From: Defluviitaleaceae bacterium
Lineage (GTDB): Bacteria > Bacillota > Clostridia > Lachnospirales > WQUN01
Length of the DNA: 8,530 nucleotides
Assembly (NCBI GenBank): GCA_009783395.1
Contig: WRHA01000335.1
Location: 1-8,530 of the forward strand
Reading direction: 5' to 3'
Shown here: positions 1 to 6,967 of the stretch, piece by piece
Layout of the letters: each line of letters starts with the position of its first letter
Numbering within the stretch: position 1 is the first letter of the stretch
Notes under the pieces: model-generated
What the model saw: the letters and a program-made list of their open reading frames with translations, nothing else
What the model was told of the DNA's origin: nothing
Database searches by the model: none
Program-made: the position numbers and the translations under genes

Positions 1-390
1 TGTCTTGACCCGTTTTGGTACGGCTTGGAAATCACGCGCACGATTCCCGCTTCCGGCCTAACTTTTGAAAATATCGGTGACAGTACGGCGGGGTTTATAG
101 TTGCGCTTGATGGCACGGCATCACACCCGTTCATCGAAAACGGCAATAATGTACGAATCACTTTTATGGGCAACATATCAAATCAAACTCTGCGTTTCAT
201 TTCCATGCCCGACCGCTCTATGGTGGAACGGGGTGGTGTGAACGCAATGCAATTTTTATCAGACCCGCGCTTGCGGAGTTTTTTCTTATTAAATATCGGT
301 ACAAACACTGTACGATTTGGTGCGGCGACAGGGGCGGCAAATTTGACCGCTTCTCTTTCATATCGCCCGCGTTATCTTGGCACATTTTGA
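1..390 (+). CDS. Distal tail (Dit-like) phage tail protein, C-terminal part
   Basis: The frame is open from base 1, so the gene begins upstream of the window and the TTG at 25 is not a real start. The first readable residues are CLDPFWYG, close to the C-x-DPFWY motif seen in the middle of Sipho_tail/Dit family proteins, and the end (SYRPRYLGTF) matches the usual WRPRY-like finish of that family. About 129 residues remain, which would be the C-terminal beta-rich half. Dit proteins form the hexameric ring joining the tail tube to the tip or hub in siphoviruses of Gram-positive hosts. The gene ends in TGA and the next gene follows after 15 bases, which fits the tail-tip operon position normally occupied by Dit, upstream of the Gp37-like hub at 2861-5122. 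The assignment rests on motif recognition and gene order; no search was run. Confidence 0.75.
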   Translation, partial: CLDPFWYGLEITRTIPASGLTFENIGDSTAGFIVALDGTASHPFIENGNNVRITFMGNISNQTLRFISMPDRSMVERGGVNAMQFLSDPRLRSFFLLNIGTNTVRFGAATGAANLTASLSYRPRYLGTF

Positions 391-405
391 CTGGAGGTTG
401 GGAAT

Positions 406-1629
406 ATGGCAAACGGCGTAATACTTGGAACGGGTACACAAAATGACCCTTGGATTGTTGAGGACGCATGGGATCTTAACTCCCTGCGTGATTTACCTGC
501 ATCGGAATGGCAGTGGATTAAACTTGAAAATGACATCAACCTTGGCGTATTTACGAACTGGACACCAATTCCCTCGCGCCGCTTCAATATAAACGGCAAC
601 GGAAAAACAATAAAAAATGTGCGGATTGTCAGCAGTTCAGGCGCGGCAGGGTTGTTTGCGCAATTGGAAACCCTCGAAACCAAGGATTTAAGGATTGAAG
701 CGGAAGTAGTACACACTTCTACAAGTACAAGCGAAGTCGGGATATTGTGCGGCAGGCTCGTTGGCGGTCATTTTCTGCCGCAAGCGGCAGACCCGGCAAG
801 AATCGCAATCATTTCTAATATTCAGTGTTTTGGGAATATAACTGTGACCGTAACCGGCACAACACAGCCGACAGGAGGTTGTTTTGGTTCGACTTGGGGA
901 GAATCGAATGTAACTTTGATGATACAGAATTGCGCGTATTATGGGAGCATTTCATGCCACATAACATCTTCGTCAACTACCTCACCAAGCTCAACTCAAC
1001 TTCGCTCTTGCGGCGGCGTTTTAGGAACTGCCGAGGCAAGAGGAAGTATTGCTAATTATTCTATCAGCTTGGTTAATTGTGTCAGTGTTGTTCAATTTGT
1101 TATGGTTGGCGGTGTTGCACACGCGCTCTTGGGCGGAATTTTAGGTGCTACAAGGTCGGGAAGCGCGCCAACTATAAACGGATGCCTTGCAAAAGTCCGA
1201 CTTCTTATTACAAACACGCTTGCACTAACACAGCCGGTTTGGTTTGGCGGCATTCTTGGCGCGGGTGTTGTTGGTTGCAATATTACGATGTGTGCGGCGC
1301 ATCTCGAAGTCATCTATAATCCCACAGAGAGTGTTGCCGCTTTGCATATCGCAGGACTTCATTGTATGCGCTCCACGGGAACAAATCCTATTCACATGAG
1401 TTATGCCGTTATTGATTTCAAAAATCCAAATGATGCCGAACTTCCTGTAACGCGCTCTATGCGCGGCATCGGTGGTCAAATTGTGGTGACAAATTCATTT
1501 TTTGACGCGCAAGTATTAGCGGTCGGATGGTTAGAAGCGGTAACCACTCCCGAATGGGGCAGAACTACCGCACAATTGCAAAGCCAACAATTTTTAGAAT
1601 CCCAAGGGTGGGTGTTTGCCGATGTCTAA
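406..1629 (+). CDS. GLUG-type beta-helix tail protein (putative adhesin)
   Basis: 407 residues starting at ATG 406, with GGAGG at 393-397 (spacing 8). The N-terminus GTGTQNDPWIVEDAWDL followed by KLENDINL and FNINGNGKTIKNVRI is the standard opening of proteins with GLUG or similar right-handed beta-helix repeats. Several GG(I/V)LG-type turns follow (GGVLG, GGILG, GGILG), each next to short beta strands ending in NC or GC. The last 50 residues (NSFFD, then GRTTAQLQSQQF and GWVF) match the usual C-terminal cap of GLUG proteins. About 11 cysteines are spread through the helix region. GLUG proteins are mostly bacterial surface or secreted adhesins. Its place between the Dit-like gene and the hub gene suggests a tail-tip adhesin or fibre; that role is inferred. 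No signal peptide is visible. It overlaps the next gene by 8 bases (ATGTCTAA), implying translational coupling. Confidence 0.75.
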   Translation: MANGVILGTGTQNDPWIVEDAWDLNSLRDLPASEWQWIKLENDINLGVFTNWTPIPSRRFNINGNGKTIKNVRIVSSSGAAGLFAQLETLETKDLRIEAEVVHTSTSTSEVGILCGRLVGGHFLPQAADPARIAIISNIQCFGNITVTVTGTTQPTGGCFGSTWGESNVTLMIQNCAYYGSISCHITSSSTTSPSSTQLRSCGGVLGTAEARGSIANYSISLVNCVSVVQFVMVGGVAHALLGGILGATRSGSAPTINGCLAKVRLLITNTLALTQPVWFGGILGAGVVGCNITMCAAHLEVIYNPTESVAALHIAGLHCMRSTGTNPIHMSYAVIDFKNPNDAELPVTRSMRGIGGQIVVTNSFFDAQVLAVGWLEAVTTPEWGRTTAQLQSQQFLESQGWVFADV

Positions 1630-2857
1630 CACATTTTGGGTTCATCGCTCTGCCGGATTTATCATGGGGAACGTAAGCAGTCGCAGTGGTTCTATTCCTG
1701 CGATAATCGGCTGCGATGTTGTAGCAATAGTATCCTCACATTCTCCGCATTGGACACGACCTGCCGGGTGGGAACAAATTGCAATGTTGACCGGGTTTGG
1801 CGGAAACACCACAATATCAGTTTTGAAAAGAACAGCAGAAACGGAAAGCGTAACATTTAATGTCGGCGGCTGGTCGTGGGGCGCGGGTACGGCCATTCTC
1901 ATAAGCCTTACAAACACAGTAGATTTGAACGTTATTGAAAGTTTCGATACAACAGATGAATCCGACCATGTTGCAGTGCCGAATAAAACTCAAGGTCAAT
2001 CAATTTTGTGGGCTTTAGCGACAAGAGGTAATATCGGGCAAAATGCGCACCAAACTTGGGAAATCGATCCAAACGATATATTGCAGTACATTTCTACTCA
2101 CGCAGCACAAGGCGGCGGAACGGGAATGCGGTCTATTGTTGCGGTTGACCGTGGAAGCGGTGCAGCTACAGGGCGTATTTTTCGACCGTTGGATATAGTC
2201 GGCATCGGCGGCACTCTTTTTGGTGTGATAATGTTCGAAGTCGTGCCGACAGGAGACGGGCTTCGGCCTCCGTGGGTTTTAGAGCCGGATATTTTAGGTG
2301 GTTACCCTTTGACAAACGGAGTAGAAAAAAGCCAAGCCGAACGTGAACTGCCGTTCCGTTTTTCACAATCGGACATTGGCTTCCGCTTTGAAGATGCTAT
2401 TTTGGGCGGATACCCATTCATGCATTACGTTGAACTCATACCGCCTCCGCCACCACCTCCGCCGTTGGCGGAAATAGCCAACATAAATTTGAATGTGCCG
2501 GGGCGCTATGTGGGAAGCGAAACGGATGTTGTTGTTTCACTTGGCTTGCAAGATGTATTGGATGGCGATGGGATAAGTGTTCAACTTTACCGCAACGGTA
2601 CGATTTATCACGAATTTGATGCTACTTTATCATGTGCAGCAGAAACATTCACGCACACAATTCCCACAGATGTTTTTGTGGGGCTTGCGGTGGGTGACTA
2701 TGTTGTGAGCGCAAAACTCTGCCGTGACGATGAAATAATAAATGAAGCAGGGGCAGATTACTATGTTGTTCTCCCTCCGATGGTTGACTTTTGCATTGTT
2801 GAGCCGAGTGAAATTCAACTTCCTATTGCGTCACCGATAACAATTTCCACCCGTTAG
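1622..2857 (+). CDS. Tail protein: N-terminal beta domain, ILGGYP repeats, Pro linker, Ig-like module; ends at in-frame TAG
   Basis: 411 residues from ATG 1622; a TTG at 1616 is possible, but a GGGTGGG purine run about 9 bases upstream suits the ATG better. Residues 1-212 form a beta-rich domain (motifs HRSAGFIMGN, RPAGW at 46-50, GWSWGAG) resembling sandwich domains on phage appendages; I cannot name the family. Residues 218-271 carry ILGGYP twice (224-229 and 260-265, 36 residues apart). Eight prolines (274-281) then lead into an Ig-like module A (283-383) and the first 28 residues of module B. The TAG at 2855-2857 cuts module B in mid-domain, and the same frame continues in 2861-5122. The protein is therefore probably either the truncated N-terminal part of a roughly 1166-residue tail protein or its prematurely terminated form. 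Alone it lacks the hub domain that would attach it to the tail. Confidence 0.75.
   Translation: MSNTFWVHRSAGFIMGNVSSRSGSIPAIIGCDVVAIVSSHSPHWTRPAGWEQIAMLTGFGGNTTISVLKRTAETESVTFNVGGWSWGAGTAILISLTNTVDLNVIESFDTTDESDHVAVPNKTQGQSILWALATRGNIGQNAHQTWEIDPNDILQYISTHAAQGGGTGMRSIVAVDRGSGAATGRIFRPLDIVGIGGTLFGVIMFEVVPTGDGLRPPWVLEPDILGGYPLTNGVEKSQAERELPFRFSQSDIGFRFEDAILGGYPFMHYVELIPPPPPPPPLAEIANINLNVPGRYVGSETDVVVSLGLQDVLDGDGISVQLYRNGTIYHEFDATLSCAAETFTHTIPTDVFVGLAVGDYVVSAKLCRDDEIINEAGADYYVVLPPMVDFCIVEPSEIQLPIASPITISTR
2441..2464 (+). other. Eight-proline linker
   Basis: Eight consecutive proline codons with mixed synonymous use (CCG, CCT, CCA) join the ILGGYP region to the first Ig-like module. Mixed codons argue against recent slippage expansion. 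It probably acts as a rigid hinge between the distal domain and the stalk. Confidence 0.8.
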
Positions 2858-3097
2858 ATTATGACAGGCGAAGGAATAAGCCGCATTCAAGGCAGTGCAA
2901 CCCTCGGAGGTTTACCGTCAACATCGTTTGACCTTAACAGCCGAATGTTTTATGTAAACTTCCAAAACGTTACAACTCTTGCGGTCGGCAGTCATTTCAT
3001 CGAAATAAATCTGACGATAACAAGCGACCGTTACGGCACTGCGATAGCATCAGCGGCAAGCGAAAATGTACTGACAGTTCTTGCGCCTATTCCTGAG
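2468..3097 (+). repeat. Ig-like A-B repeat, copy 1 (contains the TAG)
   Basis: Protein-level tandem repeat. Module A (2468-2770, 101 codons) begins AEIANINLNVPGRYVG and ends ADYYVV. Module B (2771-3097, 109 codons) contains EPSEIQLP and GSATL. Module A aligns without a gap with copy 2 over its first 16 residues (GRYVG identical), and DGD, LAVG-x-YV and RD are shared. These look like beta-sandwich (Ig-like) spacers common in phage tail appendages; the fold is inferred from composition and spacing. Confidence 0.75.
2855..2857 (+). other. In-frame TAG interrupting the Ig-like repeat array
   Basis: This amber codon lies in the frame shared by 1622-2857 and 2861-5122, in the context CGT TAG ATT ATG. 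Aligning repeat copies, EPSEIQLP through GSATL of copy 1 matches SPSTIQLP through GTVTL of copy 2 with no gap, and TAG stands opposite a TTT (Phe) codon at 3485-3487. The ATG at 2861 has no Shine-Dalgarno sequence in the preceding 20 bases (ACAATTTCCACCCGTTAGAT), so independent initiation there looks poor. Stop-restart from the adjacent TAG is possible. Confidence 0.9.
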
Positions 3098-5122
3098 CCG
3101 GAAATTACAAACGTGGAATTGAGCGGAGCGGGGCGTTATGTCGGGCTTGCTGTGCCTGTGAATGCTTCGGTGGACTTGGAAAATATCCGTGACGGCGATT
3201 CAATAATAATTCGTTTGCGGCAAGGTGCTTCTGTGTTTTATGAACACAGCGGAAATTTATCAGCAAACGCCACAGATTACTCCCGCACGATTGCCGCTTC
3301 CGTTTTTAACGATTTAGCGGTTGGAGTATATGTTGCGCAAGTGATAGTCGTGCGAGATTATGTCGTTCGAAGCGAGTCTCTTGCAACCTACCGAATTGTG
3401 GATTTGCCAACGATTCAGCTTTTGTACGTTTCCCCAAGCACAATCCAACTGCCTATGTCACACGCAGAAAATATTGATGTGGCATTTCAGATTGTTGGGG
3501 CTGGCGTGGATTCCGTTATCGGTACGGTCACTTTGGATGATACAGGGGTTTCGAGTGCCGTTAACAGCACAAACGCACAGTTCACGGTTACCCTGAACAA
3601 CGTGGATGAATTATCGCCGCGAGGATATTCAATTGCGGCGAATTTTACCGTAGCAAGCAGTATTTACGGCATGGTCACGCTGTCCGAGGTGTTTTCTAAT
3701 GTATTTCGCGCGCTTGCCGAAATTATACCGATTCAGCGAAACCTCCGCTCCAACACGCTGTACATTTATGATGGTTTCACACTCGTTCACATTTTGCAGA
3801 ATTATATCAGCCTAAAATGGGTGCGGCGATATAACCGTACAGGCGAATTTACCCTGCACTTGCCGAACACGCCCGAAAATGCGGAGCTTGCAAAAGAAGG
3901 ATACATTATTGCCAAAGACAACGATGACGAAGCCGCGTTTATCGAAGATGTAAAAATCGCTGACAATATCGAAATCAAAGGCGAGTTTATCAGCAAAATG
4001 TTGTCCTTCCGAGTAGTAAATTTCGTGAATGAAAATTTGGTCAATCTTCAAACGACCGCCGACAATTTAATTCGCGCAAACTTTATAAACACAAGCCCGG
4101 AGCGTATTATTTCGGGCTTTCGCATTGCCGATTACACAATTTCCACACAGCACGTTTTGGCGCGAATTGAAAACGGCACGGTAGAGCAGTGGCTTGAACA
4201 GCAAGACATCGGCTTCAAAGTCGCATTTTTGCCGCAGGAGCAGGCTTTTGAATTTTCGCTGTATGACGGACGCAGAAGCGCGGCAGATTTTTGCGAATCA
4301 TTCAAAAATATAACCGACCAGCAATTCTTTCACCAAACAGGGCAAGCGCGGAATGTTGTTATTGTTGAAGGGCAACCACACGAACCTGCCTACAATGGCG
4401 GCGAACCCATCCGCAATTTAATCACAGTCGGCAACGCACAGGGTTTGGCGCGGCGGGAAGCATACACACGCTCTGGGCGTTTTCCAATGGTAGACTTCGG
4501 ACATCAATTTCTGCGGAACAATGAGGCCGTGAAGTCATTGGATGTGAAAATTCCTGACCCGTACCAACCTTTTGAATATCGGCGGGATTACGACATTGGC
4601 GATATTGTCACGATTATCAGCGAGAGCAAAAACGTATCCGTCACCGAAAATATAATGGAAGTCACAGAATTTTACGACAAAACAGGATTCCATATTTACG
4701 CCATTTTCGGAAAAGTGCCGCGCAATCTGCTCATGGAACTCCGCGACAACAACAAGCGCATTGACGATTTATGGAATCATCCCGAACATCCGCCGTTGGA
4801 TTTGGAACTCATCAAGGATTTAATAATTCCGCCGATTTTGGATGAGATTTTTGATTTAATCGAGTTTCCGCCGCTTCCTGACTGGCTGTATCCGTGGGAA
4901 AACTTCCGTGAATTGGTGGAACAAACAGCCCACACCGTGCTTGATACACGGCTTCGCCCGGAAATAATCAAGATTTTAGAAGAATTGCTGCCGGGGCATG
5001 GTGGACACGGCGGTCATATTATCCTCGACCGACTGCCAACACAAGCGCAAATTGATACGTTCCCAGACAAAGCAGTTGTAGTTGTATATGACCCGGACGT
5101 GATTTTCGAGCCGCAGGATTAA
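2861..5122 (+). CDS. Tail hub protein: Ig-like modules fused to ReqiPepy6 Gp37-like domain
   Basis: 753 residues if started at ATG 2861. Residues 1-79 complete module B of the upstream gene, 80-181 are module A copy 2 (GRYVG, DGD, LAVGVYV) and 182-285 are module B copy 2. From about residue 296 to 620 is a Gp37-like tail domain: LYIYDGFTLVHIL, then KWVRRYNRTGEFTLHLP, then a GYIIAKDNDDEAAFIEDV stretch, a pattern typical of Siphovirus ReqiPepy6 Gp37-like proteins. Those act as the tail-tip hub downstream of Dit. Residues 620-753 hold helical Leu/Ile/Pro-rich sequence, a GHGGHGGH segment and a conserved-looking end (LPTQAQIDTFPDKAVVVVYD). Gp37-like proteins usually start with the hub domain, so the N-terminal Ig-like array is unusual and supports a single original gene from 1622 to 5122. 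The start at 2861 has no ribosome binding site. The product may arise by readthrough, by restart, or not at all. Confidence 0.8.
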   Translation: MTGEGISRIQGSATLGGLPSTSFDLNSRMFYVNFQNVTTLAVGSHFIEINLTITSDRYGTAIASAASENVLTVLAPIPEPEITNVELSGAGRYVGLAVPVNASVDLENIRDGDSIIIRLRQGASVFYEHSGNLSANATDYSRTIAASVFNDLAVGVYVAQVIVVRDYVVRSESLATYRIVDLPTIQLLYVSPSTIQLPMSHAENIDVAFQIVGAGVDSVIGTVTLDDTGVSSAVNSTNAQFTVTLNNVDELSPRGYSIAANFTVASSIYGMVTLSEVFSNVFRALAEIIPIQRNLRSNTLYIYDGFTLVHILQNYISLKWVRRYNRTGEFTLHLPNTPENAELAKEGYIIAKDNDDEAAFIEDVKIADNIEIKGEFISKMLSFRVVNFVNENLVNLQTTADNLIRANFINTSPERIISGFRIADYTISTQHVLARIENGTVEQWLEQQDIGFKVAFLPQEQAFEFSLYDGRRSAADFCESFKNITDQQFFHQTGQARNVVIVEGQPHEPAYNGGEPIRNLITVGNAQGLARREAYTRSGRFPMVDFGHQFLRNNEAVKSLDVKIPDPYQPFEYRRDYDIGDIVTIISESKNVSVTENIMEVTEFYDKTGFHIYAIFGKVPRNLLMELRDNNKRIDDLWNHPEHPPLDLELIKDLIIPPILDEIFDLIEFPPLPDWLYPWENFRELVEQTAHTVLDTRLRPEIIKILEELLPGHGGHGGHIILDRLPTQAQIDTFPDKAVVVVYDPDVIFEPQD
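3098..3715 (+). repeat. Ig-like A-B repeat, copy 2
   Basis: Second copy of the A-B unit: module A at 3098-3403 (PEITNVELSGAGRYVG to ATYRIVD) and module B at 3404-3715 (LPTIQLLYVSPSTIQLP to VFRA). It ends just before the Gp37-like domain. DNA identity with copy 1 is low, so the duplication is old. This copy is uninterrupted and serves as the internal reference for the broken copy. Confidence 0.75.
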
Positions 5123-5135
5123 GGGGGCTTTTTTT

Positions 5136-6041
5136 ATGTCTGCGCAAAAGCAATTGCATTATGCAAACCACAAGTTTGTGCGAGTGGGCGATAAAATTCA
5201 TCCCATCACTCACACATTTATCACGCGCCGCAGGGTGCATTTGGATGGCGTTCTCGAATGCTACAACGTAAATCCCTTCTTCTTAATGCCGCTTCACGGC
5301 GGAACATTCGCATCCGGTTCGCCGCTTATGACATTTCCAAGCACATCCGTTTTCATACCGACAGATTTTTGGACTGCGCCGTGGAATAGAGCGGGTTTGC
5401 AGTCGGTTATAACATTTGCGTGTACGCCAATTCGTGAGGGTAGGATTTTTGTTTCTCCGCCATACATGGGCATCTCGTCAATGTTGGTTCGCTCCGGTAT
5501 CAACAGTTTTTCATGGGTAACAACGGATTTGTTAGGCAACATCGTACAGCCGCGAACTTTCCACGGCGGGCAAGCCATAGGCGATGATAATTCGCCAATC
5601 CCAAACGGCATCATTCAAGAATCGCCAACGCTTATAAATGTTCCCACAAGGGAAATAACCACACTGACCGTTAACGCGCTTCCGCCGGACCCACCGTCCG
5701 ATTGGTGGTCTCCGTTTCCTTCTTGGGATTATCTTGGGCGTGCAGGAACTCGATTTCATCCCGAGTGGTGGGGGCAAACTTTTCTGCGTCCGCAACAGGA
5801 TTATGTTGTGTGGATTTATCGTATCGAAGTTCAAGGCTATAACCTGCATTGGGACGGACGTTGGGAATGGGATAATTTTATGATGGATATGCCCTCCGCC
5901 GCGCCTTATGCACCTGCTCAGACATGGCCTGAAATATTCCAAAGAAGTGATGCACTATTCCAACCGGGACAATCGGGAATAAGAGTGATTTCGCAACGAT
6001 GGCATTCTGCTCCGTGGGAACGATATCCGCATCTTGTGTAG
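5136..6041 (+). CDS. Trp-rich phage tail/baseplate protein, paralog 1
   Basis: 301 residues from ATG 5136, with AAGGGGG at 5121-5127 followed by a T run. I do not recognise the family. It is Trp-rich (15 of 301, about 5 percent), with clusters such as DWWSPFPSWDY, PEWWGQ and HWDGRWEWDNF, and lacks obvious signal peptide, membrane segment or coiled coil. The N-terminus (IHPITHTFITRR, then LECYN) and C-terminus (DALFQPGQSGIRVISQ, then PWERYPHLV) are shared with the next gene, whereas the middle differs. It carries about 18 extra residues at the N-terminus (MSAQKQLHYANHKF region). Its position between the tail hub and the holin is where Gram-positive siphoviruses place baseplate, receptor-binding or neck-passage proteins, and surface aromatic residues suit carbohydrate binding; both points are inference. 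It stops with TAG, in the same frame as the next gene. Confidence 0.7.
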   Translation: MSAQKQLHYANHKFVRVGDKIHPITHTFITRRRVHLDGVLECYNVNPFFLMPLHGGTFASGSPLMTFPSTSVFIPTDFWTAPWNRAGLQSVITFACTPIREGRIFVSPPYMGISSMLVRSGINSFSWVTTDLLGNIVQPRTFHGGQAIGDDNSPIPNGIIQESPTLINVPTREITTLTVNALPPDPPSDWWSPFPSWDYLGRAGTRFHPEWWGQTFLRPQQDYVVWIYRIEVQGYNLHWDGRWEWDNFMMDMPSAAPYAPAQTWPEIFQRSDALFQPGQSGIRVISQRWHSAPWERYPHLV

Positions 6042-6044
6042 ATT

Positions 6045-6059
6045 GGAGGGGTGTCATTG
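6045..6059 (+). promoter_or_regulatory. Ribosome binding site deciding the TTG start of paralog 2
   Basis: GGAGGGG at 6045-6051 followed by TGTCA and TTG at 6057-6059. The 7-base spacing from GGAGG is good for the TTG and impossible for the GTG at 6051. The site follows the TAG of paralog 1 by three bases, so the second paralog is translated independently or by coupling. Confidence 0.6.
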
Positions 6060-6890
6060 TTCGGAATAAATCAATTGCATCCAATTACAGATACGTTTGT
6101 TGTGCGCAAAGGCTTAGACCCCGGCGCACCTGCCATTTTGGAGTGCTATAACACGCCGCCGCCGTTATCGCCTCTTGCAATGAGCCGTGCCGCGTTTAGC
6201 AGCAATTATGGTGAAGTTAACGAAGCGTACACGTTTGCTTGCAATAACATAACCGAAAATCACTGTCGGTTTGATGGGCAATTGTCTCACGAATACGGCG
6301 GTAACTGGCGTATTGAATATGATTTGTTGGTGTTCGGTCGTTTGCCGAGCGGCATTTGGCAAGACCCAAATGACCCTTGGTATAATCCGAATTTTACCGA
6401 TAGGCAAATCGTGCGGATTGACCGCTTCGCAGGCGGCAACAACGAGAAGAAAACAATCAGCTACACATCTCCGTCTCGGGGCGGTCCGCCGGAAGATTTC
6501 AACGATAGAAATAACTGGACGCGGAATTCCGCTACTACTTCCGAAGCAGGGCTGACGGGTTGGGCGTGGCCGCCTGTTGGAGCAGACGGTAAAGATGTAG
6601 TGTTTTGGTTATTCGACTATTCTTTTTCGTCTCCTGTGTATGTTGATGATTGGGGACGACTTAACTCTCCAATTTGGCTACGCCCGAGAAATGTTCCGTG
6701 GTGGGATTATGACAGTGACCGATTCTCCGGCAGTTTTCAACAGTTTTTACAAAACAGCCCGACAGACCCACATTTGTCACGAAACTGGCAAGTTAGCGAT
6801 GATTTGTTTTTGCCGGGACAGTCAGGAACAAGGTTAATTTCCCGAAAACACTGGGATAAACCGTGGGAACGATATCCTCACTTGATGTAA
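6057..6890 (+). CDS. Trp-rich phage tail/baseplate protein, paralog 2
   Basis: 277 residues from TTG 6057. The TTG is preferred over GTG 6051 because GGAGG at 6045-6049 lies 7 bases upstream of the TTG but directly abuts the GTG. It is a paralog of the preceding gene: QLHPITDTFVVRK and ILECYN at the N-terminus, DDLFLPGQSGTRLISRK and PWERYPHLM at the C-terminus. It has 14 Trp (about 5 percent), with a different core containing DPNDPWYNP, GWAWPPV and NVPWWDYDSD. Family unknown; a receptor-binding or baseplate role is inferred from tail-end context and from the variable core between fixed ends. It ends in TAA, at the homologous position of the sister gene's TAG. About 77 bases separate it from the holin start. 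Confidence 0.7.
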   Translation: MFGINQLHPITDTFVVRKGLDPGAPAILECYNTPPPLSPLAMSRAAFSSNYGEVNEAYTFACNNITENHCRFDGQLSHEYGGNWRIEYDLLVFGRLPSGIWQDPNDPWYNPNFTDRQIVRIDRFAGGNNEKKTISYTSPSRGGPPEDFNDRNNWTRNSATTSEAGLTGWAWPPVGADGKDVVFWLFDYSFSSPVYVDDWGRLNSPIWLRPRNVPWWDYDSDRFSGSFQQFLQNSPTDPHLSRNWQVSDDLFLPGQSGTRLISRKHWDKPWERYPHLM

Positions 6891-6923
6891 TTTTTCAATG
6901 CCGCAACACAATTACAGCAACTG

Positions 6924-6943
6924 CGCCGAAAGGCGTTATTTTT
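6924..6943 (+). terminator. Weak hairpin (CGCC-GAAA-GGCG) with T-rich tail before holin
   Basis: A perfect 4-base-pair GC stem (one more G-T wobble outside) closed by a GAAA tetraloop, followed by TTATTTTT. It lies in the 77-base gap between paralog 2 and the holin gene. GNRA loops are very stable, but the stem is short for an intrinsic terminator; it may be an attenuator, an mRNA end stabiliser, or chance. Confidence 0.25.
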
Positions 6944-6967
6944 ACGCTCGGAAAGGGGCGATTTTTT

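Noticed and set aside
5532..5942. Antisense reading frame of 136 codons within paralog 1, and similar frames elsewhere on the minus strand
   Set aside because: They lie wholly inside well-supported plus-strand genes, have no recognisable motifs or binding sites, and have the low-complexity composition of shadow frames.
5136..6890. Diversity-generating retroelement target pair (paralogs with similar 3' ends, including a 17-base identical stretch CCGTGGGAACGATATCC)
   Set aside because: No reverse transcriptase or template repeat is visible, the differences are spread through the core and are not concentrated at adenines, and the identical stretch is explained by the conserved PWERYP motif.
1622..6890. 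Genome-wide TAG reassignment (code 15 type)
   Set aside because: The TAG at 6039 coincides with the TAA end of the paralog and is followed by a good ribosome binding site; the other genes in the window show no internal TAG. One exception does not support a changed code.
6863..6967. Longer holin start at TTG 6863
   Set aside because: It would overlap the end of the Trp-rich paralog and add a non-membrane segment; ATG 6968 has a proper binding site and gives the usual holin length.
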